A DNA stretch of 64,000 nt from Microbacterium sp. A20 (GTDB lineage Bacteria > Actinomycetota > Actinomycetes > Actinomycetales > Microbacteriaceae), in contig NZ_SSDF01000091.1 of NCBI RefSeq assembly GCF_004794515.1, forward strand, positions 186,001 through 250,000, read 5' to 3'. This document shows, one piece after another, positions 29,353-37,047 of this stretch. Each line of letters starts with the position of its first letter. Position 1 is the first letter of the stretch. The position numbers and the translations under genes are program-made. The notes under the pieces were generated by a model, which ran no database searches, was not told the origin of the DNA, and saw nothing but the letters and a program-made list of their open reading frames with translations.

Positions 29353-30866
29353 TGGCCGCTGCCAAGCTCATGGACTTCGACAAGGCACTCGATCTGTTCG
29401 AGCCGGTCCTCGGATTCGAGGTGCACGTCGAGCTCAACACGAACACGAAGATGTTCTCCGACGCGCCGAACCCGGCCAACGAGGCATATCACGCCGCCGA
29501 GCCGAACACGCTGATCGCGCCGGTCGACCTCGGCCTGCCCGGATCGCTGCCGGTCGTCAACGAGACCGCGATCCGCTCGTCGATCAGCCTGGGCCTCGCT
29601 CTCGGTTGCTCGATCGCGGAGTCGAGCCGGTTCGCCCGGAAGAACTACTTCTACCCCGACCTGGGCAAGAACTACCAGATCTCGCAGTACGACGAGCCGA
29701 TCGCGTACGACGGGTCGGTCGAGGTCGAGCTCGAGGACGGGACGCTCATCACCATCCCGATCGAACGCGCGCACATGGAGGAGGACGCCGGCAAACTCAC
29801 CCACATGGGTGGAGCGACCGGACGCATCCAGGGCGCCGAGTACTCGCTGGTCGACTACAACCGCGCGGGAGTGCCGCTCGTCGAGATCGTGACGAACATC
29901 ATCTATGGCACCGAGCACCGCGCACCCGAGGTCGCCAAGGCGTACGTGCAGGCGATCCGCGACATCGTCCGCGGACTGGGCATCTCCGAGGCTCGGCTCG
30001 AGCGCGGCAACCTGCGCTGCGACGCGAACGTCTCGCTGCGTCCGCGGGGTACGGACAAGCTCGGCACCCGCACCGAGACGAAGAACGTCAACTCGATGCG
30101 CTCCGTCGAGCGGGCCGTGAAGTACGAGATCCAGCGGCAGGCGCAGATCCTCGCCGACGGTGGAACGATCACGCAGGAGACGCGGCACTGGCACGAGGAC
30201 ACCGGCACCACCTCGCCGGGTCGTCCGAAGTCGGATGCGGACGACTACCGGTACTTCCCCGAGCCGGACCTGCTGCCCGTCGAGCCGGCCGCCGAACTGA
30301 TCGAGGAACTGCGCGCGGCTCTCCCTGAGCAGCCGGTCGCCCGTCGTCGCCGTCTGATGACCGAGTGGGGCTTCACCGACTTGGAGTTTCAGGACGTCCG
30401 CAACGGCGGACTGCTCGAGGTCGTCGAGGCGACGATCGCGGCCGGCGCGACGCCGGCCACCGCACGCAAGTGGTGGACGGGGGAGATCTCTCGGCTCGCG
30501 AACGCGCAGGAGAAGGACGCCACCGAGCTGATCAGCCCGGAGAACGTCGCCGCTCTGCAGCAGCTCGTCGACGCGGGGACGCTCACCGACAAGCTTGCGC
30601 GTCAGGTTCTCGAGGGTGTCATCGCCGGCGAGGGCACGCCGCAGGAGGTCGTCGACGCTCGCGGGCTCGCCGTGGTGTCGGACGATGGCGCATTGATCGC
30701 GGCGATCGACGAGGCACTGGCGGCGCAGCCTGACGTGATGGCGAAGATCAAGGACGGCAAGGTGCAGGCGGCCGGCGCCGTGATCGGAGCCGTCATGAAG
30801 GCGATGAAGGGTCAGGCGGACGCCGCCCGCGTCCGCGAACTCATCCTCGAGCGCGCTGCCCAGTAG
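29352..30866 (+). CDS. gatB: Asp/Glu-tRNA(Asn/Gln) amidotransferase subunit GatB
   Basis: The 504-residue kinase and tRNA-binding subunit that phosphorylates the misacylated aminoacyl group before amidation. Hallmarks are [38 protein letters not shown] sequence (here [20 protein letters not shown]), [11 protein letters not shown] and [14 protein letters not shown], followed by the helical YqeY-like tail ([20 protein letters not shown]). ATG 29352 shares its A with the gatA stop. A strong hairpin follows the stop. Confidence 0.97.
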   Translation: MAAAKLMDFDKALDLFEPVLGFEVHVELNTNTKMFSDAPNPANEAYHAAEPNTLIAPVDLGLPGSLPVVNETAIRSSISLGLALGCSIAESSRFARKNYFYPDLGKNYQISQYDEPIAYDGSVEVELEDGTLITIPIERAHMEEDAGKLTHMGGATGRIQGAEYSLVDYNRAGVPLVEIVTNIIYGTEHRAPEVAKAYVQAIRDIVRGLGISEARLERGNLRCDANVSLRPRGTDKLGTRTETKNVNSMRSVERAVKYEIQRQAQILADGGTITQETRHWHEDTGTTSPGRPKSDADDYRYFPEPDLLPVEPAAELIEELRAALPEQPVARRRRLMTEWGFTDLEFQDVRNGGLLEVVEATIAAGATPATARKWWTGEISRLANAQEKDATELISPENVAALQQLVDAGTLTDKLARQVLEGVIAGEGTPQEVVDARGLAVVSDDGALIAAIDEALAAQPDVMAKIKDGKVQAAGAVIGAVMKAMKGQADAARVRELILERAAQ

Positions 30867-30872
30867 CGCGTG

Positions 30873-30902
30873 CCCCCGGGCCTTCTGTCGGAGGCCCGGG
30901 GG
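30873..30902 (+). terminator. GC-rich hairpin after gatB
   Basis: Stem CCCCCGGGCCT with AGGCCCGGGGG and an eight-base loop. There is no U run, and the hairpin abuts the dinB -10 box, so termination efficiency is uncertain. Confidence 0.6.
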
Positions 30903-30907
30903 AGAAT
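30902..30907 (+). promoter_or_regulatory. Variant -10 box (GAGAAT) of dinB
   Basis: GAGAAT six bases before ATG 30914, at the foot of the gatB hairpin. Confidence 0.4.
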
Positions 30908-30913
30908 GGTCGT

Positions 30914-32170
30914 ATGGGACACGGTGACGGCAGGGGGCGGATCGTCTCCGCAGCCGACGCTGACGACACCGGAACGCGTATTCTCCACGTCGACATGGAC
31001 GCGTTCTACGCGGCCGTCGAGGTTCTCGACGACCCCGGCCTGCGTGGGCTTCCTCTGATCATCGGTGCACCGGACGGCCGCTCGGTCGTCTCGAGCGCCT
31101 CGTACGAGGCCCGCCGTTACGGCGTCCGTGCGGCGATGCCCGTATCGCAGGCACTCCGACTGTGCCCATCGGCCCGTATCGTGCCTCCTCATTTCCACCG
31201 TTATCAGGAGGTCTCGAGGCAGGTGATGGCGATCTTCGAGTCGTTCACACCGCTCGTGGAGCCGCTGTCGGTCGACGAGGCTTTCCTCGACGTGCAGGGC
31301 GTGCGCCGACTCTGGGGGAGTCCCGCTCGAATCGCTGAACTCATCCGGGAACGGGTCCTCGACGAGGTCGGAATCACCTGCAGCGTGGGTGTCGCTGCCA
31401 CCAAGCACGTCGCCAAGATGGCCTCGACGGTCTCCAAGCCCGACGGCATGCTCGTCGTCGCGGCGCACGACACGCTCGACTTCCTCGCGCCGCGACCGGT
31501 CCGTGCGATGTGGGGCGTCGGCCCGAAGGCCGCAGAGGCGCTGGAGGCGCGAGGCATTCGGACGGTACAGGATGTCCGTGATGCTCCACGCGAGATGATC
31601 GAACGCGCTGTGGGTCCAGCCCTGAGTGACCGACTCGCGCAGCTCGCGATGGGACAGGACGCCCGAGCCGTCGACACCGAGCGCGTGGAGAAGAGCATCG
31701 GTCATGAAGAGACGTTCGAGACGGACATCCTCGACCGCGCGTTCCTCCGTGCCGAGCTGCTCCGCCTCGCAGACCGGGTGGCGGCCCGGCTCCGTCGCGC
31801 ACAGTGGAAGACGTCGACTGTAGCCATCAAGATCCGGTTCGACGACTTCCGAACGCTGAGCCGATCCCAGACACTGAGCGAGCCCACGGCCGTCGGCCAG
31901 CGGATCGGCGAGGCCGCCCAGACGCTGTTCGAGCAGATCGACCGCCGGGATCCGGTGCGACTCGTGGGCGTCCGTGCCGAGAACCTGCGCCCGGCCGGTG
32001 GCGGTGGTTTGGGACTCTGGGACGACGACGAGGATTGGCGCAAGGTCGAAGGTGCCGTCGACGAGGCCGTCGCGCGCTTCGGCACGGCGACGATCAGCCG
32101 TGCACGGCACATCGGTCGCGCAGGCGGCCGAGGTGCCGCGCAGCATCCGAAGGCGCACGGCCTGGATTGA
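30914..32170 (+). CDS. dinB: DNA polymerase IV (Y-family)
   Basis: Error-prone translesion polymerase of 418 residues. Catalytic carboxylates are seen in ILHVDMDAFYAAVE and PLSVDEAFLDVQG. The SYEARRYGVRAAMP motif and the thumb HhH region (MWGVGPKAAEALEARGI) are intact, and the little-finger domain runs to the C-terminus. The far C-terminus (QHPKAHGLD) is not a clear beta-clamp motif. No LexA-type operator was recognised before it. It stands alone after the gatB hairpin. Confidence 0.93.
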   Translation: MGHGDGRGRIVSAADADDTGTRILHVDMDAFYAAVEVLDDPGLRGLPLIIGAPDGRSVVSSASYEARRYGVRAAMPVSQALRLCPSARIVPPHFHRYQEVSRQVMAIFESFTPLVEPLSVDEAFLDVQGVRRLWGSPARIAELIRERVLDEVGITCSVGVAATKHVAKMASTVSKPDGMLVVAAHDTLDFLAPRPVRAMWGVGPKAAEALEARGIRTVQDVRDAPREMIERAVGPALSDRLAQLAMGQDARAVDTERVEKSIGHEETFETDILDRAFLRAELLRLADRVAARLRRAQWKTSTVAIKIRFDDFRTLSRSQTLSEPTAVGQRIGEAAQTLFEQIDRRDPVRLVGVRAENLRPAGGGGLGLWDDDEDWRKVEGAVDEAVARFGTATISRARHIGRAGGRGAAQHPKAHGLD

Positions 32171-32195
32171 TCTCACGCGGGCCGCGTTCCTCGGC

Positions 32196-32201
32196 TACCG
32201 T
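32196..32201 (+). promoter_or_regulatory. -10 box (TACCGT) of the GerW-like gene
   Basis: TACCGT six bases before ATG 32208. The spacer GGAGGT also resembles a Shine-Dalgarno sequence, so leaderless initiation is likely but not certain. Confidence 0.45.
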
Positions 32202-32207
32202 GGAGGT

Positions 32208-32525
32208 ATGCCGAACATCGCACTGGAACTCGGAAAGCAAGCAGCGTCCTTCGGCGTGAAGAGCGCGTACGGAGAGCCGCAGGACGTCGACGGAGTCAGC
32301 ATCACTCCCGTCGCCTTCACCTACTCCGGATTCGGCGGGGGCAGCGGAGACGGCGCCGAGGGTGGCGGCGGTGGTGGCGTCTCCGTTCCTGTCGGGGTCT
32401 ACGTCCGGCGAGAAGAGGGTCTCCGGTTCGAGCCCAACATCGTCACACTGCTCCTCGTGGCGGTGCCGTTCGTCTGGGTGACCGGGCGGGCTCTCGTACG
32501 TATCATCCGTGCCCTCAAGAAGTGA
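32208..32525 (+). CDS. Small GerW/YtfJ-like protein
   Basis: 105 residues. The pattern SITPVAFTYSGFGGG, a Gly-rich loop and GGVSVPVGVYVRREEGLRF resembles the GerW (YtfJ) family first named from Bacillus spore germination but widespread in non-sporulating actinobacteria. A C-terminal hydrophobic segment (IVTLLLVAVPFVWVTGRALV) ends in a basic tail, so it is probably membrane anchored at the C-terminus. The molecular role of the family is not established. Its end overlaps the start of the kinase-like gene. Confidence 0.75.
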   Translation: MPNIALELGKQAASFGVKSAYGEPQDVDGVSITPVAFTYSGFGGGSGDGAEGGGGGGVSVPVGVYVRREEGLRFEPNIVTLLLVAVPFVWVTGRALVRIIRALKK

Positions 32526-33090
32526 CGATCCCGTCGCGACGGCTCTGGAGCGCGCCGCGTCCCTGATCGAACACGACGTTCGTGCGGTTGCGGCAGCAAA
32601 CCCTGTCGTGCTGATCGACGGAGGCAGCGGTGCAGGGAAGTCCTCCCTCGCCGCACGACTCGTCCGGCACTGGCCTGTGCTCGGTCACGTGCAGCTCATC
32701 GGCCTCGACTCGATCTACCCCGGGTGGGACGGGCTCGACGACGGGGCCGCACGTGCGCTCGAGTGGATCCTGCGGCCGCACGGTCGCGGCTACCTGGGCA
32801 CCTGGCGGCGTTGGGATTGGGAGGCGGAGACCGAGGCGGAGAGCCACGCGGTCGATCCGGCACTCGGCGTCATCATCGAGGGCAGCGGAATCCTGCGGCC
32901 GTCGACAGCCGCTCTCGCCGACGTCCGGGTCTGGGTCGAGTCCGCGGAGGAATCGCGGAAGACCCGGGCGCTGAAACGGGACGGCGACACGTACCGCCCG
33001 CACTGGGACCGCTGGGCAGCTCAGGAACGCCGTCACATCGACCGGGACGACCCTCGCGCACTGGCCACTCGGATCGTCGAAATTCCGTAG
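32509..33090 (+). CDS. Uridine-kinase-like P-loop ATPase
   Basis: 193 residues. A clear Walker A motif, VVLIDGGSGAGKSSLAARL, is followed by a strand ending in LIGLDSIYPGWDG, a GVIIEGSGIL strand in the position of the nucleoside-kinase acceptor site, and a late basic helix (SRKTRALKRDGDTYRPHWDRW) like the lid of small kinases. This matches the uridine kinase-like family found widely in actinobacteria; the phosphate acceptor is unknown. The GTG at 32509 overlaps the previous gene by 17 bases, and no better start is apparent. Confidence 0.8.
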   Translation: MPSRSDDPVATALERAASLIEHDVRAVAAANPVVLIDGGSGAGKSSLAARLVRHWPVLGHVQLIGLDSIYPGWDGLDDGAARALEWILRPHGRGYLGTWRRWDWEAETEAESHAVDPALGVIIEGSGILRPSTAALADVRVWVESAEESRKTRALKRDGDTYRPHWDRWAAQERRHIDRDDPRALATRIVEIP

Positions 33091-33091
33091 G

Positions 33092-33595
33092 TCAGGCGTT
33101 GGAGGCGGACTCGGCCTCGTCGGCGGCCTGGATGATCAGCTCGAGTCGATAGCCGACCCACTCGTAGACGTCGTGACGGCCGTCTTCGCCGCTCTGGTCG
33201 TCAGAGGTGATTCCGAGTCTGCTGGCGATGACGAGCCGGATCGCCGTGAGGGTTCGGAGCCAGGCGTCGAGGCTCGCCATCGAGATGAGTATCTCTCGCC
33301 CGTCGAGCGCCTCTTCTTGGGAGAGGGAGTCGACGTCGGTCGAATACTCGGCCAGTGCAGCGCGGACGATGCGCGCGTCGGCGAGACGACGATCGAGGAG
33401 GTCGTCTCGCGTGGCATCGGTGAACTCGGCGGCGGCGTCGGAGTCTTCGGGGTAGGGATTCGGGGTCAGTCGGGCGATGGCCGGGTCGTCGGTGCCTCGT
33501 GATTCGCCGACGAGTTCGATGAAGTCCTCGACGAGCCGGGCGAGGTGGAACTCCTCGATCACGGTGATGGGCACGACGATGATGTCGGCGCTCAC
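33092..33595 (-). CDS. DUF2017 family protein
   Basis: 167 residues, largely helical and acidic, with no signal peptide. The stretch IEEFHLARLVEDFIELVG at the N-terminus and WLRTLTAIRLVIASRLGI in the second half are characteristic of DUF2017 proteins, which are usually encoded directly after clpS in actinobacteria. The GTG start overlaps the clpS stop (GTGA), so the gene is third in the zincin-clpS-DUF2017 operon. The constant linkage suggests a part in the ClpS/ClpP degradation pathway, but this is inference only. Confidence 0.85.
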   Translation of the reverse strand: MSADIIVVPITVIEEFHLARLVEDFIELVGESRGTDDPAIARLTPNPYPEDSDAAAEFTDATRDDLLDRRLADARIVRAALAEYSTDVDSLSQEEALDGREILISMASLDAWLRTLTAIRLVIASRLGITSDDQSGEDGRHDVYEWVGYRLELIIQAADEAESASNA

Positions 33596-33888
33596 AGCGG
33601 GGCCTTCCTGACGGTGGCCCAGAGACCGTAATCGTGCATCGCCTGCGCATGCACCTCCATGGTCTCGCGCGGACCGGTGGCGACGATCGCGTGTCCGTCG
33701 TTGTGGACGGCGAGCATCAGGGCGGTGGCGTGGTCGAGCGAGTACCCGAAGTACGTCCGGAACACGCGGACCACATAGCTCATGAGGTTGACAGGGTCGT
33801 TCCACACCACGACCTGCCACGGTTCGAGCGGTGCAGCGCTGAGGTCGGCGATCTCATCGAGCTCGGGATGTGCCGCAGATGGCATCAT
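33592..33888 (-). CDS. clpS: ClpS adaptor
   Basis: Adaptor of 98 residues that delivers N-degron proteins to the ClpAP or ClpCP protease. The core begins with PWQVVVWNDPVNLMSYVVRV and includes the helix TALMLAVHNDGHAIVATG, which forms the N-degron pocket with the conserved His. The unstructured N-terminal 20 residues are normal. The start ATGATG overlaps the stop of the upstream metallopeptidase gene, and the stop overlaps DUF2017. Confidence 0.95.
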   Translation of the reverse strand: MMPSAAHPELDEIADLSAAPLEPWQVVVWNDPVNLMSYVVRVFRTYFGYSLDHATALMLAVHNDGHAIVATGPRETMEVHAQAMHDYGLWATVRKAPL

Positions 33889-34232
33889 GCCCAGCCCATC
33901 TCGTGCAGCTGCTCATCGTCGATGCCGTAGAAGTGAGCGATCTCGTGGACCAGGGTGGTGTGAATCTCGTCACGAAGCTCGTGCTCGGTCTCGCATTGGG
34001 CGAGATGCGGCTCGCGATAGAGCACGATCCGGTCGGGAAGCTCACCCATCCCGTATTGCGTGCGTTCGGTGAGCGCCAGACCGTCGTAGAGGCCCAGCAG
34101 GTCCAGGCTTCCGTCCTCGGGCCGGTCTTCGACGACGAACACGACGTTCTCCAGTCCCTCGACCATGTCGTCGGGCAGGAGGTCGAGCTCGTCGATCACC
34201 AGTTCTTCGAAGGCCGCGGCATCCATGTCCAT
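33885..34232 (-). CDS. Minimal zincin-type metallopeptidase
   Basis: A 115-residue single-domain protein with HExxH in HTTLVHEIAHFYGIDDEQL, the zinc-binding helix of the minimal zincin family (PF06262 type). There is no signal peptide and much of the chain is acidic. ATG 34232 lies seven bases after a TAGGCT box on the minus strand; an ATG two codons later is possible. It heads the operon with clpS and DUF2017, so a link to cytosolic proteolysis is plausible, though activity has rarely been shown for this family. Confidence 0.85.
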   Translation of the reverse strand: MDMDAAAFEELVIDELDLLPDDMVEGLENVVFVVEDRPEDGSLDLLGLYDGLALTERTQYGMGELPDRIVLYREPHLAQCETEHELRDEIHTTLVHEIAHFYGIDDEQLHEMGWA

Positions 34233-34239
34233 CCTGTCC

Positions 34240-34245
34240 AGCCTA
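34240..34245 (-). promoter_or_regulatory. -10 box (TAGGCT) of the zincin-clpS-DUF2017 operon
   Basis: TAGGCT on the minus strand ends seven bases before ATG 34232, predicting a leader of at most one or two bases. Confidence 0.55.
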
Positions 34246-34270
34246 GAGGCGCGCGGGCTCTCGCGTCGGA

Positions 34271-34900
34271 TCAGTGCAGCAGGACGAGCACGCCGGCCAC
34301 GGCGATGAACAGCACGCCGAACACCAGGTTGAGGATGCGTTGGCCGCGCAGGGACCGTGTGAACCGCCGGAACGGGCGGGCCGCAGCTGCGAAGAACCCC
34401 CACATCACGATCACGTCGACCACGATCACCGTGGCGATCAGGGTCAGGTACTGCGGGACCGGAGGCTCGTCGAGACGGATGAACTGAGGGATGAATGCCA
34501 GGAAGAACACGATCGCCTTCGGGTTCAAGAGGTTGACCCAGAATCCTCGGCGGATCATCGACCAGTGACTCTCTCGGTCGGCGATCGGCACCGGCGCATC
34601 ATCGAGGGCGGCAGCGGGTTTCGCGAGGATCAGGCGGATGCCGAGGAACACGAGATAGGCCGCCCCGGCGTATCGGATGGCGTTGAACAGGAACTCCGAG
34701 CGCGAGACGAGAAGACCGACCCCCGCGGCGACGATCGCCACATGCACGACCAAAGCGATCTGCTGCCCGATGATTCCCCAGATCGAGCGCTTCCAGCCCT
34801 GGTTCAGCGCATTCGACATCGTGTTGATGGCGCCGGCTCCTGGGGTGAAGCTGATGACCACCGACGCGGTGAGCAGGGAGAACCAGACCGCGAGCGACAC
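34271..34900 (-). CDS. LysE/RhtB family amino acid exporter
   Basis: A 209-residue inner-membrane exporter with about six transmembrane segments. The family signature SFTPGAGAINTMSNALNQGW lies after the first helix, and FWVNLLNPKAIVFFLAFIPQ is the second conserved block. Substrates in the family include lysine, homoserine, threonine and leucine, and cannot be told apart here. Two GTG codons stand side by side; GTG 34900 is preferred because it is six bases after TAGACT. Confidence 0.92.
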   Translation of the reverse strand: MSLAVWFSLLTASVVISFTPGAGAINTMSNALNQGWKRSIWGIIGQQIALVVHVAIVAAGVGLLVSRSEFLFNAIRYAGAAYLVFLGIRLILAKPAAALDDAPVPIADRESHWSMIRRGFWVNLLNPKAIVFFLAFIPQFIRLDEPPVPQYLTLIATVIVVDVIVMWGFFAAAARPFRRFTRSLRGQRILNLVFGVLFIAVAGVLVLLH

Positions 34901-34906
34901 CACGCA

Positions 34907-34912
34907 AGTCTA
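34907..34912 (-). promoter_or_regulatory. -10 box (TAGACT) of the LysE-type exporter gene
   Basis: CGTAGACT on the minus strand ends six bases before the second of two adjacent GTG codons, which decides the start at 34900. Confidence 0.6.
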
Positions 34913-34953
34913 CGGCGTCGTCGTGAATGGGCCGTCCGCCGTGGGACGCGAAG

Positions 34954-34981
34954 AAGGCCCGAACCATACGGTTCGGGCCTT
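34954..34981 (-). terminator. Terminator after tRNA-His
   Basis: Perfect 12-bp stem (AAGGCCCGAACC with GGTTCGGGCCTT) and four-base loop, followed on the minus strand by CTTCTTC. It lies just downstream of the tRNA-His gene. Confidence 0.8.
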
Positions 34982-34990
34982 CCTCCTGAG

Positions 34991-35064
34991 GGTGAGTAAC
35001 GGGACTCGAACCCGCGACATCCGGCACCACAAGCCAGCGCTCTACCAGCTGAGCTATACCCACC
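34991..35064 (-). tRNA. tRNA-His (GTG)
   Basis: Read on the minus strand it folds as a full cloverleaf: acceptor GTGGGTA with TACTCAC, D stem GCTC/GAGC, anticodon stem CTGGC/GCCGG with loop TTGTGGT (anticodon GTG) and T arm GCGGG-TTCGAGT-CCCGT. An encoded G at position -1 faces a C73 discriminator, the special identity pair of histidine tRNAs. CCA is not encoded. Confidence 0.95.
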
Positions 35065-35093
35065 ATGTGCCCGCCGGAGCAGGCAACCATACG

Positions 35094-35099
35094 AGTCTA
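35094..35099 (-). promoter_or_regulatory. Possible -10 box (TAGACT) of tRNA-His
   Basis: TAGACT on the minus strand directly after the orn stop codon, about 30 bases before the mature tRNA-His 5' end. Confidence 0.45.
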
Positions 35100-35726
35100 T
35101 TACATGTTCGGAGTGAACTCGGACACCGTGCGGGTGGCGATCTCGCGAGCGTCGTCGCTCGACGGCCCGGGCTCGTCGACGAAGACGGCTTCGCGGTAGT
35201 AACGGAGTTCGCGGATCGACTCCAGGATGTCGGCGAGCGCTCGGTGTCCGCCGTCTTTGAGAGGTGCCTGGAAGAAGACGCGCGGGTACCAGCGGCGCGA
35301 GAGCTCCTTGATGCTGGAGACGTCGACGTTCCTGTAATGCAGCCACTGGTCGACCTGAGGCATGTACTTCGCAAGGAACATCCGGTCGGTGCCGATCGTG
35401 TTGCCCGCGAGGGGAGCCTTGCGTTCGAGCGGTACGAACCGCTTGATATATGCCAGAGTCTGCGCCTCTGCCTCTTCGAGGGAGACGCCGTGCGGTATCT
35501 CCTGGATCAGGCCGGAGGTCTCGTGCATCTTCGTCACGAAGTCGTTCATGTGCTCGAGTGCCGCGGTGCCGGGACGGATCACCACCTGGAAACCCGGGTC
35601 GATGGGATTGAGCTCGAAATCGGTGATGACTACAGCGATCTCCACGAGCTCATCGACCGAGAGATCGAGTCCCGTCATCTCGCAGTCGATCCATACGAGA
35701 CGATCGTTCTCGGACGCAGATACCAT
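35100..35726 (-). CDS. orn: Oligoribonuclease
   Basis: DEDDh 3'-5' exoribonuclease of 208 residues that degrades di- and short oligonucleotides, including pGpG from c-di-GMP. The exo motifs are visible: LVWIDCEMTGLDLSVDE (Asp, Glu), a central NTIGTDRMFLAKYMPQ (Asp) and HRALADILESIREL (His and Asp near the C-terminus). The ATG lies six bases after a TAGGAT box on the minus strand. It is divergent from tRNA-Arg and upstream of tRNA-His on the same strand. Confidence 0.95.
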   Translation of the reverse strand: MVSASENDRLVWIDCEMTGLDLSVDELVEIAVVITDFELNPIDPGFQVVIRPGTAALEHMNDFVTKMHETSGLIQEIPHGVSLEEAEAQTLAYIKRFVPLERKAPLAGNTIGTDRMFLAKYMPQVDQWLHYRNVDVSSIKELSRRWYPRVFFQAPLKDGGHRALADILESIRELRYYREAVFVDEPGPSSDDAREIATRTVSEFTPNM

Positions 35727-35732
35727 GCCGCC

Positions 35733-35738
35733 ATCCTA
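35733..35738 (-). promoter_or_regulatory. -10 box (TAGGAT) of orn
   Basis: TAGGAT on the minus strand, six bases before ATG 35726. A leaderless mRNA is inferred. Confidence 0.6.
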
Positions 35739-35797
35739 TCGACGGGTTGGACATCGTCCGCCGTGACGCCGTTCCGCGAGCATCGTCGGGTCCGCGA

Positions 35798-35803
35798 TAC
35801 TCT
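35798..35803 (+). promoter_or_regulatory. Possible -10 box of tRNA-Arg
   Basis: TACTCT ten bases before the mature tRNA 5' end. No strong -35 box is visible. Confidence 0.4.
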
Positions 35804-35813
35804 AGAAGAGTGC

Positions 35814-35886
35814 GCCTCCGTAGCTCAGGGGATAGAGCAGGAGCCTTCTAATCTCTTGGTCGCAGGTTCGAATCCTGCCGGGGGCA
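35814..35886 (+). tRNA. tRNA-Arg (TCT)
   Basis: Cloverleaf with acceptor GCCTCCG/CGGGGGC, D stem GCTC/GAGC, anticodon loop CTTCTAA (anticodon TCT, reading AGA) and T arm GCAGG-TTCGAAT-CCTGC; discriminator A. The anticodon stem GGAGC/TCTCT has a G-U at 27-43 and a C-U mismatch at 31-39, next to the loop. CCA is not encoded. Confidence 0.92.
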
Positions 35887-35966
35887 CCCTTACCGGATCT
35901 GCGCCGGACGGGACGCGAGTACGTCGCTCCTGTGTCACCCCGTCGGCGGGGCGAAGTGCGCCCGAC

Positions 35967-36236
35967 TCAGGAGTAGCGAAGGGCAGCGACCGCGTCGTCC
36001 ACGCGCCAGAACTCGCCGACGACGCGGAAGACCCCGGTGGCGAGGTGCAGACGCTCGGCGCGATAGCGGAGCCCGAGCGGATCGGCGACGACGCGCAGGT
36101 GGCCCAGGACATGCTCCCGCCGATCCTGCACCCGCCAGAGGTGATCGGCTGCGCGGACCAGGTGCTCGCGGGGAGAAGAGAGCCGCGGCGTCGCGTACGG
36201 GACGTCGGGGAGAGAGGTGGTCAAGCTTTCGGACAT
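35967..36236 (-). CDS. Small conserved-looking protein of unknown function
   Basis: 89 residues, basic and rich in Arg, Leu and Val, with no membrane segment, Cys cluster or known motif. It has a strong ribosome binding site (AAAGGAG six bases before ATG 36236 on the minus strand), which is the best evidence that it is expressed. A predicted beta-strand pattern (VLGHLRVVADPLGLRYRAERLHL) suggests a compact fold. The gene lies between tRNA-Arg and the SSB paralogue, divergent from the latter. The 209 bases between them hold no other gene that I can see. Confidence 0.6.
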   Translation of the reverse strand: MSESLTTSLPDVPYATPRLSSPREHLVRAADHLWRVQDRREHVLGHLRVVADPLGLRYRAERLHLATGVFRVVGEFWRVDDAVAALRYS

Positions 36237-36445
36237 CGGAACTCCTTTCATGATTCGAACCTATGACCGACCACCGACATTCGAGTGGCCGTCGCAACAC
36301 GCACTGTGATCTGCCCTTTCTGCACAGGACGGCGACCACGAGGGCTGTCCACGTTTCGTGGTTTTCCTGTGGGTGGCCGGGTGCGGCGAGAGACAGGCTG
36401 GAGCGACCCGGACGAGTACCGCTCCGGTCGACGAAAGGACAGCAC

Positions 36446-36961
36446 ATGATCGACATGGTCACTATCGTGGGACGAGTCGCCACGGATCCGACCCAGGGTC
36501 AGACCGGGGGAGGAGTGCCGGTCACGAACTTCCGTCTCGCGAGCACCCATCGCCGTTTCGACGCCGCCACGCAGGAGTGGACGGATGCCGGGACCAACTG
36601 GTTCTCGGTGGCCGCGTTCCGAAGCCTCGGCGAGAATGCGAAGGCATCGTTGCGAACCGGCGACAGCGTGATCGTCACCGGCCGGCTGAAGATCCGCAAC
36701 TGGGAGAGCAACGGCAAGCACGGCACGAGCGTCGACATCGATGCGGATGCCATCGGACATGACCTTCGGTGGGGCACGACGGCTTATCGACCGCAGTCAC
36801 GTCCGGCTGCGGCGGGCCTCGATGCGACGTCGACTGCCGAGGGGAACAGCCCGGAGGAAGAGGTGGATGACGATGCCGGGTCGGAGCAGGCGATGCAGGA
36901 TTCTGAGCCGCTGGACCTGTCATGGGCCGCACCGGGCCCGGCCGCGGGTGCCATGTCCTGA
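36446..36961 (+). CDS. Single-stranded DNA-binding protein paralogue
   Basis: 171 residues with an N-terminal OB fold of the SSB family: MVTIVGRVATDP at the start, VTNFRLASTHRRF, WFSVAAFRSLGENAKASLRTGD and VIVTGRLKIRNWE. The C-terminus is acidic but ends in WAAPGPAAGAMS and lacks the DDDIPF-type tip that recruits replication and repair partners. It is therefore probably a secondary SSB (SsbB-like, as used in competence or special recombination), not the replicative one. AAAGGA precedes the ATG. Confidence 0.88.
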   Translation: MIDMVTIVGRVATDPTQGQTGGGVPVTNFRLASTHRRFDAATQEWTDAGTNWFSVAAFRSLGENAKASLRTGDSVIVTGRLKIRNWESNGKHGTSVDIDADAIGHDLRWGTTAYRPQSRPAAAGLDATSTAEGNSPEEEVDDDAGSEQAMQDSEPLDLSWAAPGPAAGAMS

Positions 36962-37035
36962 CGGTGGTCCGGCTCCGCGCCCGATCGGGGTGTGCGGGGC
37001 GCCGGCGGCGCGCAGGGACCGATTGCGCGGCGACG

Positions 37036-37041
37036 TAGACT
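37036..37041 (+). promoter_or_regulatory. -10 box (TAGACT) of the lipoprotein gene
   Basis: CGTAGACT ends six bases before GTG 37048; no Shine-Dalgarno sequence is present. Confidence 0.6.
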
Positions 37042-37047
37042 CGGCGT

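Noticed and set aside
32509..33090. Possible toxin of a toxin-antitoxin pair (zeta-like P-loop kinase)
   Set aside because: The upstream partner has a membrane anchor and GerW-type pattern, not an antitoxin fold; the Walker A and lid regions fit the uridine-kinase-like family better.
36349..36365. CCACG-TTT-CGTGG followed by TTTT, terminator-like
   Set aside because: The stem is only five pairs with a three-base loop, and no gene ends just upstream on the plus strand.
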